64,000 nt of DNA from Bacteroidales bacterium (GTDB lineage: Bacteria > Bacteroidota > Bacteroidia > Bacteroidales > Tenuifilaceae): contig RPRQ01000003.1 of NCBI GenBank assembly GCA_003818205.1, positions 1 to 64,000 of the forward strand, given 5' to 3'. Made by a program: the position numbers and the translations under genes. The notes below the pieces were generated by a model, which worked only from the letters and a program-made list of their open reading frames with translations, did no database searches and was not told the DNA's origin. Positions within the stretch are counted from its first letter, which is position 1. Each line of letters begins with the position of its first letter. Shown here piece after piece: positions 29,334-38,475 of the stretch.

Positions 29334-29365
29334 CAAAGATATTGAAATTAACGATCTCTATCAAA
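29334..29365 (-). promoter_or_regulatory. Consensus Bacteroidota promoter for rpiB
   Basis: On the minus strand: TTTG (29362-29365), 20 bases, TATCTTTG (29334-29341), a perfect consensus. Only 15 bases separate the -7 element from the ATG at 29318, so the mRNA leader is minimal. This also rules out the upstream TTG as start. Confidence 0.8.
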
Positions 29366-29385
29366 CATCATAAAGCATATATAGA

Positions 29386-30519
29386 ATGGCAAGCATTTAT
29401 ATACATGTACCTTTCTGTAAAAAGAAATGCCTTTACTGTGATTTCTACTCCATTGGGACATCTAATAAAATATCACAGTACCCTTTACTGATAGAAAAAG
29501 AGCTCTCGCTCCGAAAAAGTTTTATCAAAAATGAACCGATTGATACCATATATTTTGGAGGAGGAACCCCTTCGCTCATAGGGTCATCGCAAATAAACCA
29601 TATTCTAGATTGTATTGCTAAAACCTATACTATTTCAGTAGATGCTGAAATTACCATTGAGGCAAACCCCGACGATATTTCCGCAGAGCTATTGCAGGGT
29701 TATCGTTTATCGGGAGTAAACCGAATCAGCATAGGGATTCAGTCATTTATTGACGATGAGCTTCGATTCCTAGGAAGAAGGCACAACGCTCAAGCAGCCG
29801 AGCAATCGGTAAATCTTGCCCAAAAGAATGGGTTTGAGAACATCAGTATTGACCTAATTTACGGGCTTCCGAACTCTTCATCGGACAGCTGGGGGTATAG
29901 CCTGAATAAAGCTTTTTCATTAAATATTAAGCATCTATCATGCTATCATTTAACCTACGAGGAGGGCACCGTTTTTGGACGAAGGTTGAAGGGCAAAAAG
30001 ATTCAAGAGGTTGACGAATCCATTAGCACTCAACAGTTCGATCTGCTGCGCGAGCTATCAAAGAAAAATGGATTTATTCATTACGAGATTTCCAATCTTG
30101 CCATGGAGGGTTATCTTTCAAGGCATAATTGCGCTTATTGGCAGGGAATACCTTATTTGGGGTTAGGGCCTGCTGCACATTCATACAACGGATTAGTTCG
30201 TGAGTGGAATCCGAACTCATATAATGAATGGGAACAGGGAATTCAATCAGAGAACACTGTATTACAATCCGAAGTTCTAGATGAACGAACAAAATTCAAC
30301 GAAAAGCTTTTAACCCACCTTAGGACTATTTGGGGTGTAAAAATATCTGATCTACAGAACGAATTTAGAGAAGTGCTTGTGAATCAAATGCTATTTTGCG
30401 CAAAACCATTGCTTAAAACTGGGCGGCTTACCTTGATCAATGGCTATTTGAGTGTTCCCCCTGAACATTTCTTCACCAGCGATGGAACGATCGGAAACTT
30501 AATTTTGGTTGAAGATTAA
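29386..30519 (+). CDS. hemW: Radical SAM HemW-type protein (coproporphyrinogen oxidase-like)
   Basis: A 377-residue radical SAM protein of the HemN/HemW family. The cluster motif is Cys11-x3-Cys15-x2-Cys18 in PFCKKKCLYC; YFGGGTPSL and ANPDDI follow as in the family. HemW proteins (about 370-380 residues) are heme chaperones, whereas true HemN oxidases are near 450 residues with an extra N-terminal segment; the length and the start directly at the cluster favour HemW. It is divergent from rpiB and probably monocistronic. Confidence 0.9.
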   Translation: MASIYIHVPFCKKKCLYCDFYSIGTSNKISQYPLLIEKELSLRKSFIKNEPIDTIYFGGGTPSLIGSSQINHILDCIAKTYTISVDAEITIEANPDDISAELLQGYRLSGVNRISIGIQSFIDDELRFLGRRHNAQAAEQSVNLAQKNGFENISIDLIYGLPNSSSDSWGYSLNKAFSLNIKHLSCYHLTYEEGTVFGRRLKGKKIQEVDESISTQQFDLLRELSKKNGFIHYEISNLAMEGYLSRHNCAYWQGIPYLGLGPAAHSYNGLVREWNPNSYNEWEQGIQSENTVLQSEVLDERTKFNEKLLTHLRTIWGVKISDLQNEFREVLVNQMLFCAKPLLKTGRLTLINGYLSVPPEHFFTSDGTIGNLILVED

Positions 30520-30520
30520 A

Positions 30521-30650
30521 TCAAGCCTTTTTATCCTCACCAGTAGTCAATGTGAACCAAAACCCCGCTTCCTTTCCCTTTTCGATTGCAAAAGCACCAT
30601 CTCTCCAGCAGTGTCAACCCATATAATACCCTCGAATCGGGAACAGTTAA
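30521..30650 (-). pseudogene. Frameshifted coding remnant
   Basis: Two overlapping minus-strand frames read as parts of one protein end: RFEGIIWVDTAGE in one frame (about 30601-30640) and RDGAFAIEKGKEAGFWFTL continuing to a TGA at 30521 in another. GIIWVD and GFWFTL resemble the last strands of histidine kinase ATPase domains (compare GGNIWLD and TFYFTIP in the adjacent kinase), but the match is too short to be sure. No intact gene exists here. Confidence 0.3.
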
Positions 30651-30766
30651 TAAGTCGATTGAGATATCGATGAACATTAATTGAATATTACTACTTGGTA
30701 CTAACCGACCATAATTCTTATTCCGAAATATCTACCAAAAAGAAACTTTCCGCTAATCCATAACCT

Positions 30767-31981
30767 TTATTTCGAAACACTCGAATGCTCTGAACCAACA
30801 AAGGGGATTGTAAAATAAAACGTAGTCCCTTTTCCAAGCTGACTATCTAACCATATGTTTCCCCCATTACGCTCGACAAAATCCTTACAAAGGATTAGCC
30901 CTAGTCCAGTTCCTTTCTCCATTGATGTACCTATAGATGTCGGATTTGAGTCAATCTTAAAAAGCCGTTGCTGATCTTGCATCGATATTCCCACACCATT
31001 ATCCTCAATGGATATTTTTAGCTTTGAACCCTCTTTTACAATATCAATATTAATCGCTCCCGCTTGAGTAGTAAATTTAATGGCATTGGATAATAGGTTT
31101 CGGATAACCGTTGTAATCATGCTTTCATCCACAAAAACTAACCCATCATCGATTTTATTCGAATCGATGCTAATACCCTTTTGATTGGCATTGCCCTTTA
31201 AAAGTTCAATATTCTCGGTAATCAGCTCATTAATATTAACAAGTTTTGGGCGCAAAGGCATTCTACCCGTTTGAAGCATAGACCATTGCAGAAGATTCTC
31301 CAAAAGGTTAAAGGTATTATTCGAGTATTTATAGATTTGCTCGATAAAAACCTTCAACTTATCTGCTTCAAACGTTTCAAACTCCTTTGCAAGCAGCTCT
31401 GAAAGTCCTAAAACAGTGCTAAATGGGTTTTTTAGATCGTGAGCGATAATGGCAAAGAATTTATCCTTGGTGCTATTCAACGATTCAAGTTCTTTTCGTT
31501 GTATTTCAATAGCTTCCTTCTGTTTATGCACCTCATTATTTTTAGCTGTTAATTCAGCCTCCAGAAAGTTGTAATCCCTAAGCCTCCAAACAAGATTATT
31601 GAGCATTGCCCGGGTCATTGAGGGGTTATTGTCGAGAAAATTAAAAAAATCTTTTTGTTCGAAACCTAGTAGATCGGTAGGCTCTAATGCTGTAACCGAT
31701 GTAGAGCGTGCCGAGGAATCAAGCAATGAGTATTCGCCAAAAAACTCAGAGTATTGAAAAACGGCAAAGTTATGATCGCCTACATGCGCTTTTACGCTAC
31801 CCCTTACCACGATGTAAAGGGTATGATCATCGTCCCCTTTTTTGAATAAAACTTCATCCTGTTTTAGCTGTTTAGGAACTAAAACTTCTGCAATTTGGTA
31901 AAGCACCTCTTCGCGAACAGAGGCAAATAGTCCGATAGTCTTTAGTATCGAAACGTGGGATTTTAAATCTAAATTTGACAT
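30767..31981 (-). CDS. Cyclic-nucleotide-binding-domain histidine kinase
   Basis: A 404-residue soluble sensor kinase. Residues 10-130 form a cNMP-binding-type beta-barrel (LFKKGDDDHTLYIVVRGSV, FGEYSLLD as the phosphate-binding cassette region), 140-180 a coiled coil, then HisKA with the H box FAIIAHDLKNPF near 183-194, and HATPase with N box NLLSNAIKF, DNGVGI and GTGLGL. No membrane segment. It is not paired with a response regulator, so partner and ligand (cAMP, c-di-AMP or another) are unknown. It is divergent from the Cache-HAMP sensor at 32191 with about 200 bases between. Confidence 0.9.
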   Translation of the reverse strand: MSNLDLKSHVSILKTIGLFASVREEVLYQIAEVLVPKQLKQDEVLFKKGDDDHTLYIVVRGSVKAHVGDHNFAVFQYSEFFGEYSLLDSSARSTSVTALEPTDLLGFEQKDFFNFLDNNPSMTRAMLNNLVWRLRDYNFLEAELTAKNNEVHKQKEAIEIQRKELESLNSTKDKFFAIIAHDLKNPFSTVLGLSELLAKEFETFEADKLKVFIEQIYKYSNNTFNLLENLLQWSMLQTGRMPLRPKLVNINELITENIELLKGNANQKGISIDSNKIDDGLVFVDESMITTVIRNLLSNAIKFTTQAGAINIDIVKEGSKLKISIEDNGVGISMQDQQRLFKIDSNPTSIGTSMEKGTGLGLILCKDFVERNGGNIWLDSQLGKGTTFYFTIPFVGSEHSSVSK

Positions 31982-32190
31982 TGGCGAATTTTTATAGATT
32001 CAATTAATCGCTCAAAAATAGTAAACATTAACTTTCCAAGCATTGAATTAATAAACTATTTATACTGTTTCTAAAACCATTGGGTTTCGTTAATAGCAAT
32101 AAATCAAATGATATGCATAAAAAAGATGGTTATTGAATAATCAATTAACTATTTTTGCTTATGTTTAAGGTTGATTAAAATCGGGATACT

Positions 32191-34476
32191 ATGAAAATAA
32201 AATTAAAAATCTGGCAAAAGATTATTATCTTCATTTTGGGTGCTATTTTGGTTGTGTTCTCAACCATCTTTATTTTCATAAGCCATTCGTCAAAAGATAT
32301 TATTTACAAAAATGCGTTAGAATACACCAATGCTTTGGCAAAACAAAATGCCTATCAAATTGAAAGCTGGTTAAATTACGATTTAGCTATTGCAAAAACT
32401 CTGTCCAATGCCTTTCTTGAATACAAATCTTTACCGCAAGAAAAGTGGCTTGTGCATTACCGCGATATGTACAATAGAGTTTTTGCAGCAAATCCGCATT
32501 TGGATGCCTTATGGGATAGCTGGGAGCTTAGCAACCTCGACCCCCAGTGGGATAAGCCCACTGGGCGTCAATTCTATATTATCTATAAAGAAAAGGGCGT
32601 TCTAAAAACTAAAAGGGAAATTCGAAGCTTAACCGGTGACCCTGTGACTTACGGGGGGATGAAGAAAGGGGCAAATGAGCGTTTGGAAGAACCATATATC
32701 TCTCTACTTCAAGGGGGCAAAATGATGACCTCCGTTGCTTCACCTCTTTTAGAAAATGGTAAATTTATTGGACTGGTTGCCCTCGATTTGGTATTAAGCC
32801 GCTTCCAAGAGTTGGTCAATAGCATCAAGCCATTTCCCGAAAGCTATGCTTTTTTGCTTTCCAATAAAGGGGTATTCGTTTCACACCCCGATACTTCGTT
32901 GTTCAAAAAGAATATTAATAATAAATTACCTGAACTTGTTAAGGAGTATAAGCTCTTAGAGAAAGTTCAGCGTGGCGAAGAGTTTAACTTTTCCTATAAA
33001 CAAAAAAATGGCGAAACCCTTTACTATACACTTGCTCCAATAATAGTTGGTAAAACGAATACTCCATGGGCATTGGGAATAGTTGTTCCGAAGAATAAAA
33101 TTATGGCAGAGGCTAACTCAAACTACAACATAAATCTGTTAGCGGGTATAATCGGGTTATTGTTTCTTATTATTGTTCTTTTCGTTTTTACCAATTACTT
33201 AACCCGACCTATCAATGAGATGACCAAACTTCTGCAAGAAGTGGCAACTGGAAGAATTGATAAATCGATTAACCTTGATATAAAAACTGGTGATGAAATA
33301 GAGGTAATGGCCAACGCCCTTTCAGCATCGATTGTAGGTATTAACAATAAAACTGATTTTGCACGGCAAATTGGTAGCGGAAACCTTGATGTAAACTTGA
33401 ATCTGCTTAGCGAGGATGACGTACTAGGTAAATCGCTGATAGATATGCGAGATAACCTATTAAAAGCAAGGGATGAAGAAGTAATTCGTAAACAAGAGGA
33501 GGAAAAGGTTAAATGGGCCAACGAGGGACTTACCCTTTTTGCCGAACTACTTCGGCAGAACAACAACAACCGATTAAAACTTGGCGATGAAATCATTAAA
33601 AACATTGTATGGTACTTAAATGCAATACAGGGAGGGCTTTTCGTTATAAACGATAAGCTTGATCGCGAGGAATACGAGCTTATTGCTGCCTTCGCCTTTG
33701 ACCGTAAAAGGATTATTAAGAAATCATTTGCAAAGGGCGAAGGTTTGGTTGGAACTTGCGCTGCTGAAAAAGACATCATTAATCTTATAGAAATACCACA
33801 GGAGTATATCGAAATCACTTCGGGGCTAGGAGGTGCAAATCCAAATGCACTTCTATTAGTTCCCCTTATCGTTGAAGAGGAAGTGCTTGGAGTTATTGAG
33901 TTAACCTCGTTCAATCGATTCAAAACCCATGAAATTGAATTTGTAAAAAAAGTTGCCCAAAACATAGCATCCACGCTTCATTCGGTAAACGTAAATAGCC
34001 GAACCGCCGAACTTCTCGAAAAATCGCAGGAGCAAGCCGAAATGATGGCCGCTCAGGAAGAGGAGATGCGTCAGAACATGGAGGAGCTTCAGTCAACACA
34101 AGAAGAGGCATCGAGAAAAACATCGGAGCTAGAGGGTCTTGTTAATGCTTTAAATACTTCTGCCTACTTAATGGAGTACGATACAAAAGGCTATGTGCTA
34201 TCGGTGAATGATTCATATCAAGCAATTCTAGGCATCCCTCGCGATAAGATAATCGGCACTCACCATTCAAGAGATCTAAAATTAAACGATAACCAGATAG
34301 CTAGCTATGAGCAATTTTGGCATGATTTACGCAAAGGCAATACCAAAAAGCAAACTACGAAGTTTACAATAAATGGTATGGATTACCAATTCCTCGAAAC
34401 CTACTCCCCCATATACAATCAGCATGGGGAGGTAAGCAAAATTTTAAAAATTGCGGTAGATATTTCAAATGCCTAG
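32191..34476 (+). CDS. Cache-HAMP-GAF-PAS sensory protein lacking an output domain
   Basis: A 761-residue membrane sensor. A transmembrane helix at 10-30, an extracytoplasmic dCache-like domain (35-305), a second helix at about 312-335, HAMP (TRPINEMTKLL, 335-390), a linker with a second HAMP-like unit, GAF (about 445-605), a coiled coil with MMAAQEEEMRQNMEEL at 605-650, and a C-terminal PAS (650-760). The protein stops after PAS: no kinase, cyclase, GGDEF or chemoreceptor hairpin follows. Signal output must be by protein contact. The neighbouring divergent kinase is a candidate partner by location only. Confidence 0.85.
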   Translation: MKIKLKIWQKIIIFILGAILVVFSTIFIFISHSSKDIIYKNALEYTNALAKQNAYQIESWLNYDLAIAKTLSNAFLEYKSLPQEKWLVHYRDMYNRVFAANPHLDALWDSWELSNLDPQWDKPTGRQFYIIYKEKGVLKTKREIRSLTGDPVTYGGMKKGANERLEEPYISLLQGGKMMTSVASPLLENGKFIGLVALDLVLSRFQELVNSIKPFPESYAFLLSNKGVFVSHPDTSLFKKNINNKLPELVKEYKLLEKVQRGEEFNFSYKQKNGETLYYTLAPIIVGKTNTPWALGIVVPKNKIMAEANSNYNINLLAGIIGLLFLIIVLFVFTNYLTRPINEMTKLLQEVATGRIDKSINLDIKTGDEIEVMANALSASIVGINNKTDFARQIGSGNLDVNLNLLSEDDVLGKSLIDMRDNLLKARDEEVIRKQEEEKVKWANEGLTLFAELLRQNNNNRLKLGDEIIKNIVWYLNAIQGGLFVINDKLDREEYELIAAFAFDRKRIIKKSFAKGEGLVGTCAAEKDIINLIEIPQEYIEITSGLGGANPNALLLVPLIVEEEVLGVIELTSFNRFKTHEIEFVKKVAQNIASTLHSVNVNSRTAELLEKSQEQAEMMAAQEEEMRQNMEELQSTQEEASRKTSELEGLVNALNTSAYLMEYDTKGYVLSVNDSYQAILGIPRDKIIGTHHSRDLKLNDNQIASYEQFWHDLRKGNTKKQTTKFTINGMDYQFLETYSPIYNQHGEVSKILKIAVDISNA

Positions 34477-34628
34477 TTTACCTGGCATCTCATCAAATAG
34501 CCTAGTGTTATGTTAATCATACTATGACAGAAAAGTATTCAGAGCAATAACCGATGGTTTAACCCGTCGGTTAAAATAAGAACGTAATAATTGATACATA
34601 ACATTACAGTAGTTCTCATGGCTGTTTA

Positions 34629-35438
34629 TTAGAACTTAATCTCCACCTGAAAACCGCCATGCGTTCTAATGTTTAGAGCTCGTCCACTATCAAGTATTAG
34701 GTATTGACCCTTTATTCCGTTTAGAATACCCTTAAATTCAGCCTCCTTATCGAATGAAAATGATTTCACTTTTTCTGGGTAATGAAGAATAGGGTATTGA
34801 ATACAATACACAATATCTGCCTCAGCTTGATAGCTAAAACCTTTCCCTTTCAAAAAATTCAACGCCTTTTCTTTCTCTAATCTAAGGTCTAGGTCGTTAT
34901 CCTGTAATCCTTTAAGCATTGCCTGCCAATTGGTTTTATCGGCATAGCTCTTTTTAAGCTCCACCTCAACCATACCTGCAGAATATCGGTTAGGTGTTCT
35001 ACATATTATTATTGCTCTGCTCGCCCCTTGGTCGAGCCATCGGGTTGGGATTTGAGTATTACGTGTAATTCCTACCTTTAACCCTCCCGACCATGCCAAA
35101 TAAACAAAATGGTCGATAAGGCAATGGTTCTTCGCAAACTCCAAATCACGGGCTTCGCCTAAATGCGCTTTGCAAAGTTCAGGGCGCAATACGCACTCCT
35201 CGGTTTCGGGAGCAGTGCTAAAACAGGGATAGCAATACCCTTGCCCAAAAGACCTTGATGTCTTCTTACCACATCTAATACAATAAATATTACCCAAAAA
35301 TTTAATTTCGATAGGCTTATTCAGCATCGAATTCATCGGAATAATCTCATTTTCAATTCTTAAAAGATAGTTAGCAGATATTTGTGTTGCAGAACCGCAA
35401 TTGGTAATATCCATTTTACGAAGTATTCCTGTTTTCAT
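34629..35438 (-). CDS. DUF2797 zinc-ribbon protein
   Basis: A 269-residue protein of the DUF2797 family. A zinc ribbon of the form CxxC (CIRC) and CxxC (CYPC) lies at residues 53-75, with two further cysteines near 82 and 90. LKVGITRNTQIPTRWLDQGA near residues 120-140 is the conserved core and resembles a GIY-YIG-like segment. The function of the family is not known to me. It is monocistronic on the minus strand. Confidence 0.82.
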   Translation of the reverse strand: MKTGILRKMDITNCGSATQISANYLLRIENEIIPMNSMLNKPIEIKFLGNIYCIRCGKKTSRSFGQGYCYPCFSTAPETEECVLRPELCKAHLGEARDLEFAKNHCLIDHFVYLAWSGGLKVGITRNTQIPTRWLDQGASRAIIICRTPNRYSAGMVEVELKKSYADKTNWQAMLKGLQDNDLDLRLEKEKALNFLKGKGFSYQAEADIVYCIQYPILHYPEKVKSFSFDKEAEFKGILNGIKGQYLILDSGRALNIRTHGGFQVEIKF

Positions 35439-35626
35439 ATGATTTGTAAATAATTGTAAAAGTAATCTTTTACTTCAATTCACTACAAATGTATATATCT
35501 CTCATATTTAATACATTAACGTCAGCTCGATGTAAGAAGCAATCTAAATGCTACATTATCTGCATTTTAATCTATTGGAGAAAATGGAATGATGGAAAAA
35601 TGGAAGACAAAAGTTAGAAGAAACTC

Positions 35627-35663
35627 CATTATTCCCTGCCTACCGGCAGGCAGGCATTATTCC
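35627..35663. repeat. Palindromic CTGCCTACCGG element between 9-bp direct repeats
   Basis: The 19-base element CTGCCTACCGGCAGGCAGG (35636-35654) is bounded on both sides by CATTATTCC (35627-35635 and 35655-35663). The same core occurs at 24.2 and 48.78 kb. The duplicated flanks look like a target-site duplication. Confidence 0.75.
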
Positions 35664-35785
35664 AATACCAAATGAAATATTTGTAATAAATTGCATTTTA
35701 GAGTATTACTATCATTCCTTAGATCGAACTCACGTTACATTAAATAATTTTAACATTTTTATTTGAAAATAATTACTACTATGTA

Positions 35786-35816
35786 TTGCATAGTATATAT
35801 TTATATATTATATTTG
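35786..35816 (+). promoter_or_regulatory. Bacteroidota-type promoter for the pspC-padR operon
   Basis: TTG (35786-35788), 20 bases, TATATTTG (35809-35816). The start codon of the first PspC gene is at 35863, giving a leader of roughly 40 bases. PadR regulators usually control their own operon, so an operator is expected nearby, but none was identified with confidence. Confidence 0.65.
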
Positions 35817-35862
35817 TGCTGTAATAATACCTTTATAGACTTGGTAATTAACAATTATAACT

Positions 35863-36429
35863 ATGAAAAAAACGATGACAGTAAGCCTTAACGGAAGTAT
35901 CTTTAATCTTGAAGAAGATGCCTATAATGTTTTACATGGCTACCTGAAAAGATTAGAGTTTCACTTCGCTAACGAGGAAGGGAAACAGGAAATTATATCG
36001 GATATTGAAACTAGAATCGCAGAGCATCTGCGTGAAACCATTAAACAAGAAAATCAGGCGGTTGATATCAACGAGGTTAACCGAATCATCAAAATTATGG
36101 GTGAGCCTGGTGAAATAGAAGGAGAGGAAAATATGAAAAACAACATTCAAAACGATTACAAAAGCTATCGCAGGTTATACCGCGATACCGATGACAAAAT
36201 ACTCGGAGGAGTATGCTCTGGCATTGGTTACTACTGGAGAATAGAGCCTCTGGTGCTGAGACTTATCTTCGTATTCACCCTTTTCTGGGGTGGATTAGGC
36301 TTAATCACCTATATAATCCTTTGGATTGTGGTTCCACCAGCCATTACTTCATCGCAAAAGCTTGAGATGAAAGGCGAACCGGTTACTGCAGATAATATAG
36401 GCAGGTCATTTAACGATGCTAGAAAATAA
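35863..36429 (+). CDS. PspC domain protein, short form
   Basis: A 188-residue protein. The cytoplasmic N-terminus (1-95) resembles the same part of the longer PspC protein two genes downstream: TVSLNGSIFNLEEDA here, IKISLGGLTYNIEEDA there. A PspC domain follows at 103-165 (YRDTDDKILGGVCSGIGYYW, then membrane segments ending ILWIVVPP). PspC proteins sense or relay envelope stress in proteobacteria. First gene of a pspC-padR-pspC operon; 20 bases separate it from padR. Confidence 0.88.
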   Translation: MKKTMTVSLNGSIFNLEEDAYNVLHGYLKRLEFHFANEEGKQEIISDIETRIAEHLRETIKQENQAVDINEVNRIIKIMGEPGEIEGEENMKNNIQNDYKSYRRLYRDTDDKILGGVCSGIGYYWRIEPLVLRLIFVFTLFWGGLGLITYIILWIVVPPAITSSQKLEMKGEPVTADNIGRSFNDARK

Positions 36430-36449
36430 TAAATTTAATAATTATCGAT

Positions 36450-36779
36450 ATGGAATTAGATAATTCAAAAGCTCAAATGAGGAAAGGAGTGCTCGAACTC
36501 TGCATTCTTTCTATCCTTTCGAGGGGCGAATCATATACCACAGATCTAATCAGCAAGCTGAAAGAAGCAAAGATGATCGTAGTTGAAGGGACGTTATACC
36601 CCATGCTTACCCGTCAGAAAAATGCAGGATTGCTCAGCTACCGCTGGGAAGAATCGCCTCAAGGACCACCAAGAAAGTATTACGCCCTTACTGAAAAAGG
36701 ACGTACCTATTTAGCTGAACTCGAAACAAGCTGGAATGAACTTGTTGATACGGTGAAAACCATTAGAACTATTGAATAA
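36450..36779 (+). CDS. PadR family transcriptional regulator
   Basis: A 109-residue winged-helix regulator of the short PadR type: LELCILSILSRGESYTTDLI forms the first helices, LYPMLTRQKNAGLL the recognition region and YYALTEKG the wing. The ligand is unknown. It lies between two PspC genes, 20 and 8 bases away, and probably represses this operon until an envelope signal is received; that role is inferred from location. Confidence 0.92.
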   Translation: MELDNSKAQMRKGVLELCILSILSRGESYTTDLISKLKEAKMIVVEGTLYPMLTRQKNAGLLSYRWEESPQGPPRKYYALTEKGRTYLAELETSWNELVDTVKTIRTIE

Positions 36780-36787
36780 GCTGCACC

Positions 36788-38359
36788 ATGAAAAAAACTA
36801 TTAAAATAAGTCTAGGTGGCTTAACCTACAATATTGAAGAGGATGCTTTTATTCTTCTCGAAAACTATATCAACACCCTTAAACAAAGGCTTATCAGCGA
36901 TAAGGAGGGGAAAGATATTATTCAGGATATCGAAGAAAGAATCTCTGAACTCTTTGCCGAAAGGAAAGGTACAGCCGAATCAATATCCATTGACCTTGTA
37001 AAGGAGGTTCTTGAAATACTCGGAAACCCTGATGAAATTGCCTCAGGGGCAGAAAGCGGTAACACATCCAGTAGAAATTATCAATCACAAAAAAGGTTAT
37101 ATCGTGATGTAGAACGCTCATACATTGCAGGTGTATGTGCTGGTTTAGGGGAGTACTTTGGAGCCGATCCAATTGTTATTCGAATAATTTTTATATTCCT
37201 AATATTTTTTAAAGGGCTAGGAATTGTACTCTATTTAATTCTTTGGATTGCAGTACCTAAAGCCATTACACCAAGGCAAAAATTGGAGATGAAGGGTGAA
37301 CCAGTAAATCTTTCAAATATCGAGAAATCGATTCGTGAGGAGTCATCTCAAATAAATCAGAATTTTAAGAAAAGTGGCCTAAAGGGATTCCTAGAGAGCA
37401 TTGTCTATATCATTGGGCGCTTTGCCTATTGGGTAATTCAGTTCCTACTCATTATTGTTAAGGTAATTGCTATAATAATTGCCGTAACCCTTATAGTAAC
37501 TATGCTTATTGCGCTATTTGCTGTAATTAACGTTATCTTTTTTGGTGGTTTGCTTTTCCACGGTGCATTCCCTATGGTACATGGTATTCCCCTTGGAGAA
37601 GTAATTACATCAATTTTTGAATTTAGCACTAGCATCTGGCTAACAATTCCTATCTTCTTAGTTGTTGCTATTCCCATTTTTGCGCTGCTATATTTGGGTA
37701 TAAGGATTCTTTTCCATTTTAAAGCTCGCGACCGAGTTATCGGTCTTATCGCAGCAACCATATGGGTATTCTCTATCGTTATTGTGACTTTTGCAATTTA
37801 CTCACAAGCTAAGAGCTTTACCGTTCGTAAGCAGGTTGTAGAAACCTTTTCGCTCGAATCAACGCTCAAGGGTAGTCAATACTTACGCATTCAAGCAACC
37901 GAAAACTCCGAAAGCCTATTTTTATCATCGCCTAATGTTATTGAAATTGATGAATATGCCATCGCTAAGGTTAATGGGAAAACGCTAATTACCGGCAGAC
38001 CAAGCATAATCATTGAGCGAAGCGATAAGAAATATCCTGAGATTGAGATTATTCGTAAAGCGAGAGGGGCAAACAAACTCGCCGCTGAGCTGAACGCAAA
38101 AAGTATAAAGTATAATTACACCATAAAGGATTCTATACTAAATTTTGATTCATACTTTACCCTACCTATCGGTGAAAAATGGAAATTACAGGAATTAACG
38201 ATCAACCTTCAGATTCCCGAAAACTTTAAAGTTTTCATCGATAAATCCATGGAGGATTTGATGAATGCCCATCAACCAGAATCCGATTACTGGCCCAATG
38301 AGATGCTTGAAAGGAAATGGGAGATGAGGGAGAAAAAGCTAAAAGAGCTTGAAAAATAA
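36788..38359 (+). CDS. PspC domain membrane protein, long form
   Basis: A 523-residue protein: cytoplasmic N-terminus (1-95) like its upstream paralogue, PspC domain (about 100-160, GVCAGLGEYFGADPIVIR), then further membrane segments at about 215-245, 245-275, 280-310 and 318-345, and an extracytoplasmic beta-rich region (350-510) resembling the adhesin-like DUF found in Bacteroidota stress proteins. It ends with a charged helix rich in Glu, Lys and Arg. Third gene of the operon. The shared N-terminus suggests the two PspC proteins interact or arose by duplication. Confidence 0.85.
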   Translation: MKKTIKISLGGLTYNIEEDAFILLENYINTLKQRLISDKEGKDIIQDIEERISELFAERKGTAESISIDLVKEVLEILGNPDEIASGAESGNTSSRNYQSQKRLYRDVERSYIAGVCAGLGEYFGADPIVIRIIFIFLIFFKGLGIVLYLILWIAVPKAITPRQKLEMKGEPVNLSNIEKSIREESSQINQNFKKSGLKGFLESIVYIIGRFAYWVIQFLLIIVKVIAIIIAVTLIVTMLIALFAVINVIFFGGLLFHGAFPMVHGIPLGEVITSIFEFSTSIWLTIPIFLVVAIPIFALLYLGIRILFHFKARDRVIGLIAATIWVFSIVIVTFAIYSQAKSFTVRKQVVETFSLESTLKGSQYLRIQATENSESLFLSSPNVIEIDEYAIAKVNGKTLITGRPSIIIERSDKKYPEIEIIRKARGANKLAAELNAKSIKYNYTIKDSILNFDSYFTLPIGEKWKLQELTINLQIPENFKVFIDKSMEDLMNAHQPESDYWPNEMLERKWEMREKKLKELEK

Positions 38360-38475
38360 CAACTATTGTTAGGTTGTGTAATATTCCGTCAAAAAGGGAT
38401 GTCGCTTAAAAATAATTTTTAATCGGCATTCTTTTTTAAATTCTAGAATAAGCAAAAAACATAAAAATTTCAACC

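Larger units (their letters stand above)
35439..35862. other. 424-bp intergenic region
   Basis: Contains the palindromic insertion at 35627-35663 and the pspC promoter at 35786-35816. The left part (35460-35620) is AT-rich with no gene, RNA or strong hairpin that I can support. Confidence 0.6.

Noticed and set aside
33195-33974. Minus-strand frame of 259 codons
   Set aside because: It is antisense to the HAMP-GAF region of the sensor gene and is serine-rich low-information sequence, typical of a shadow frame.
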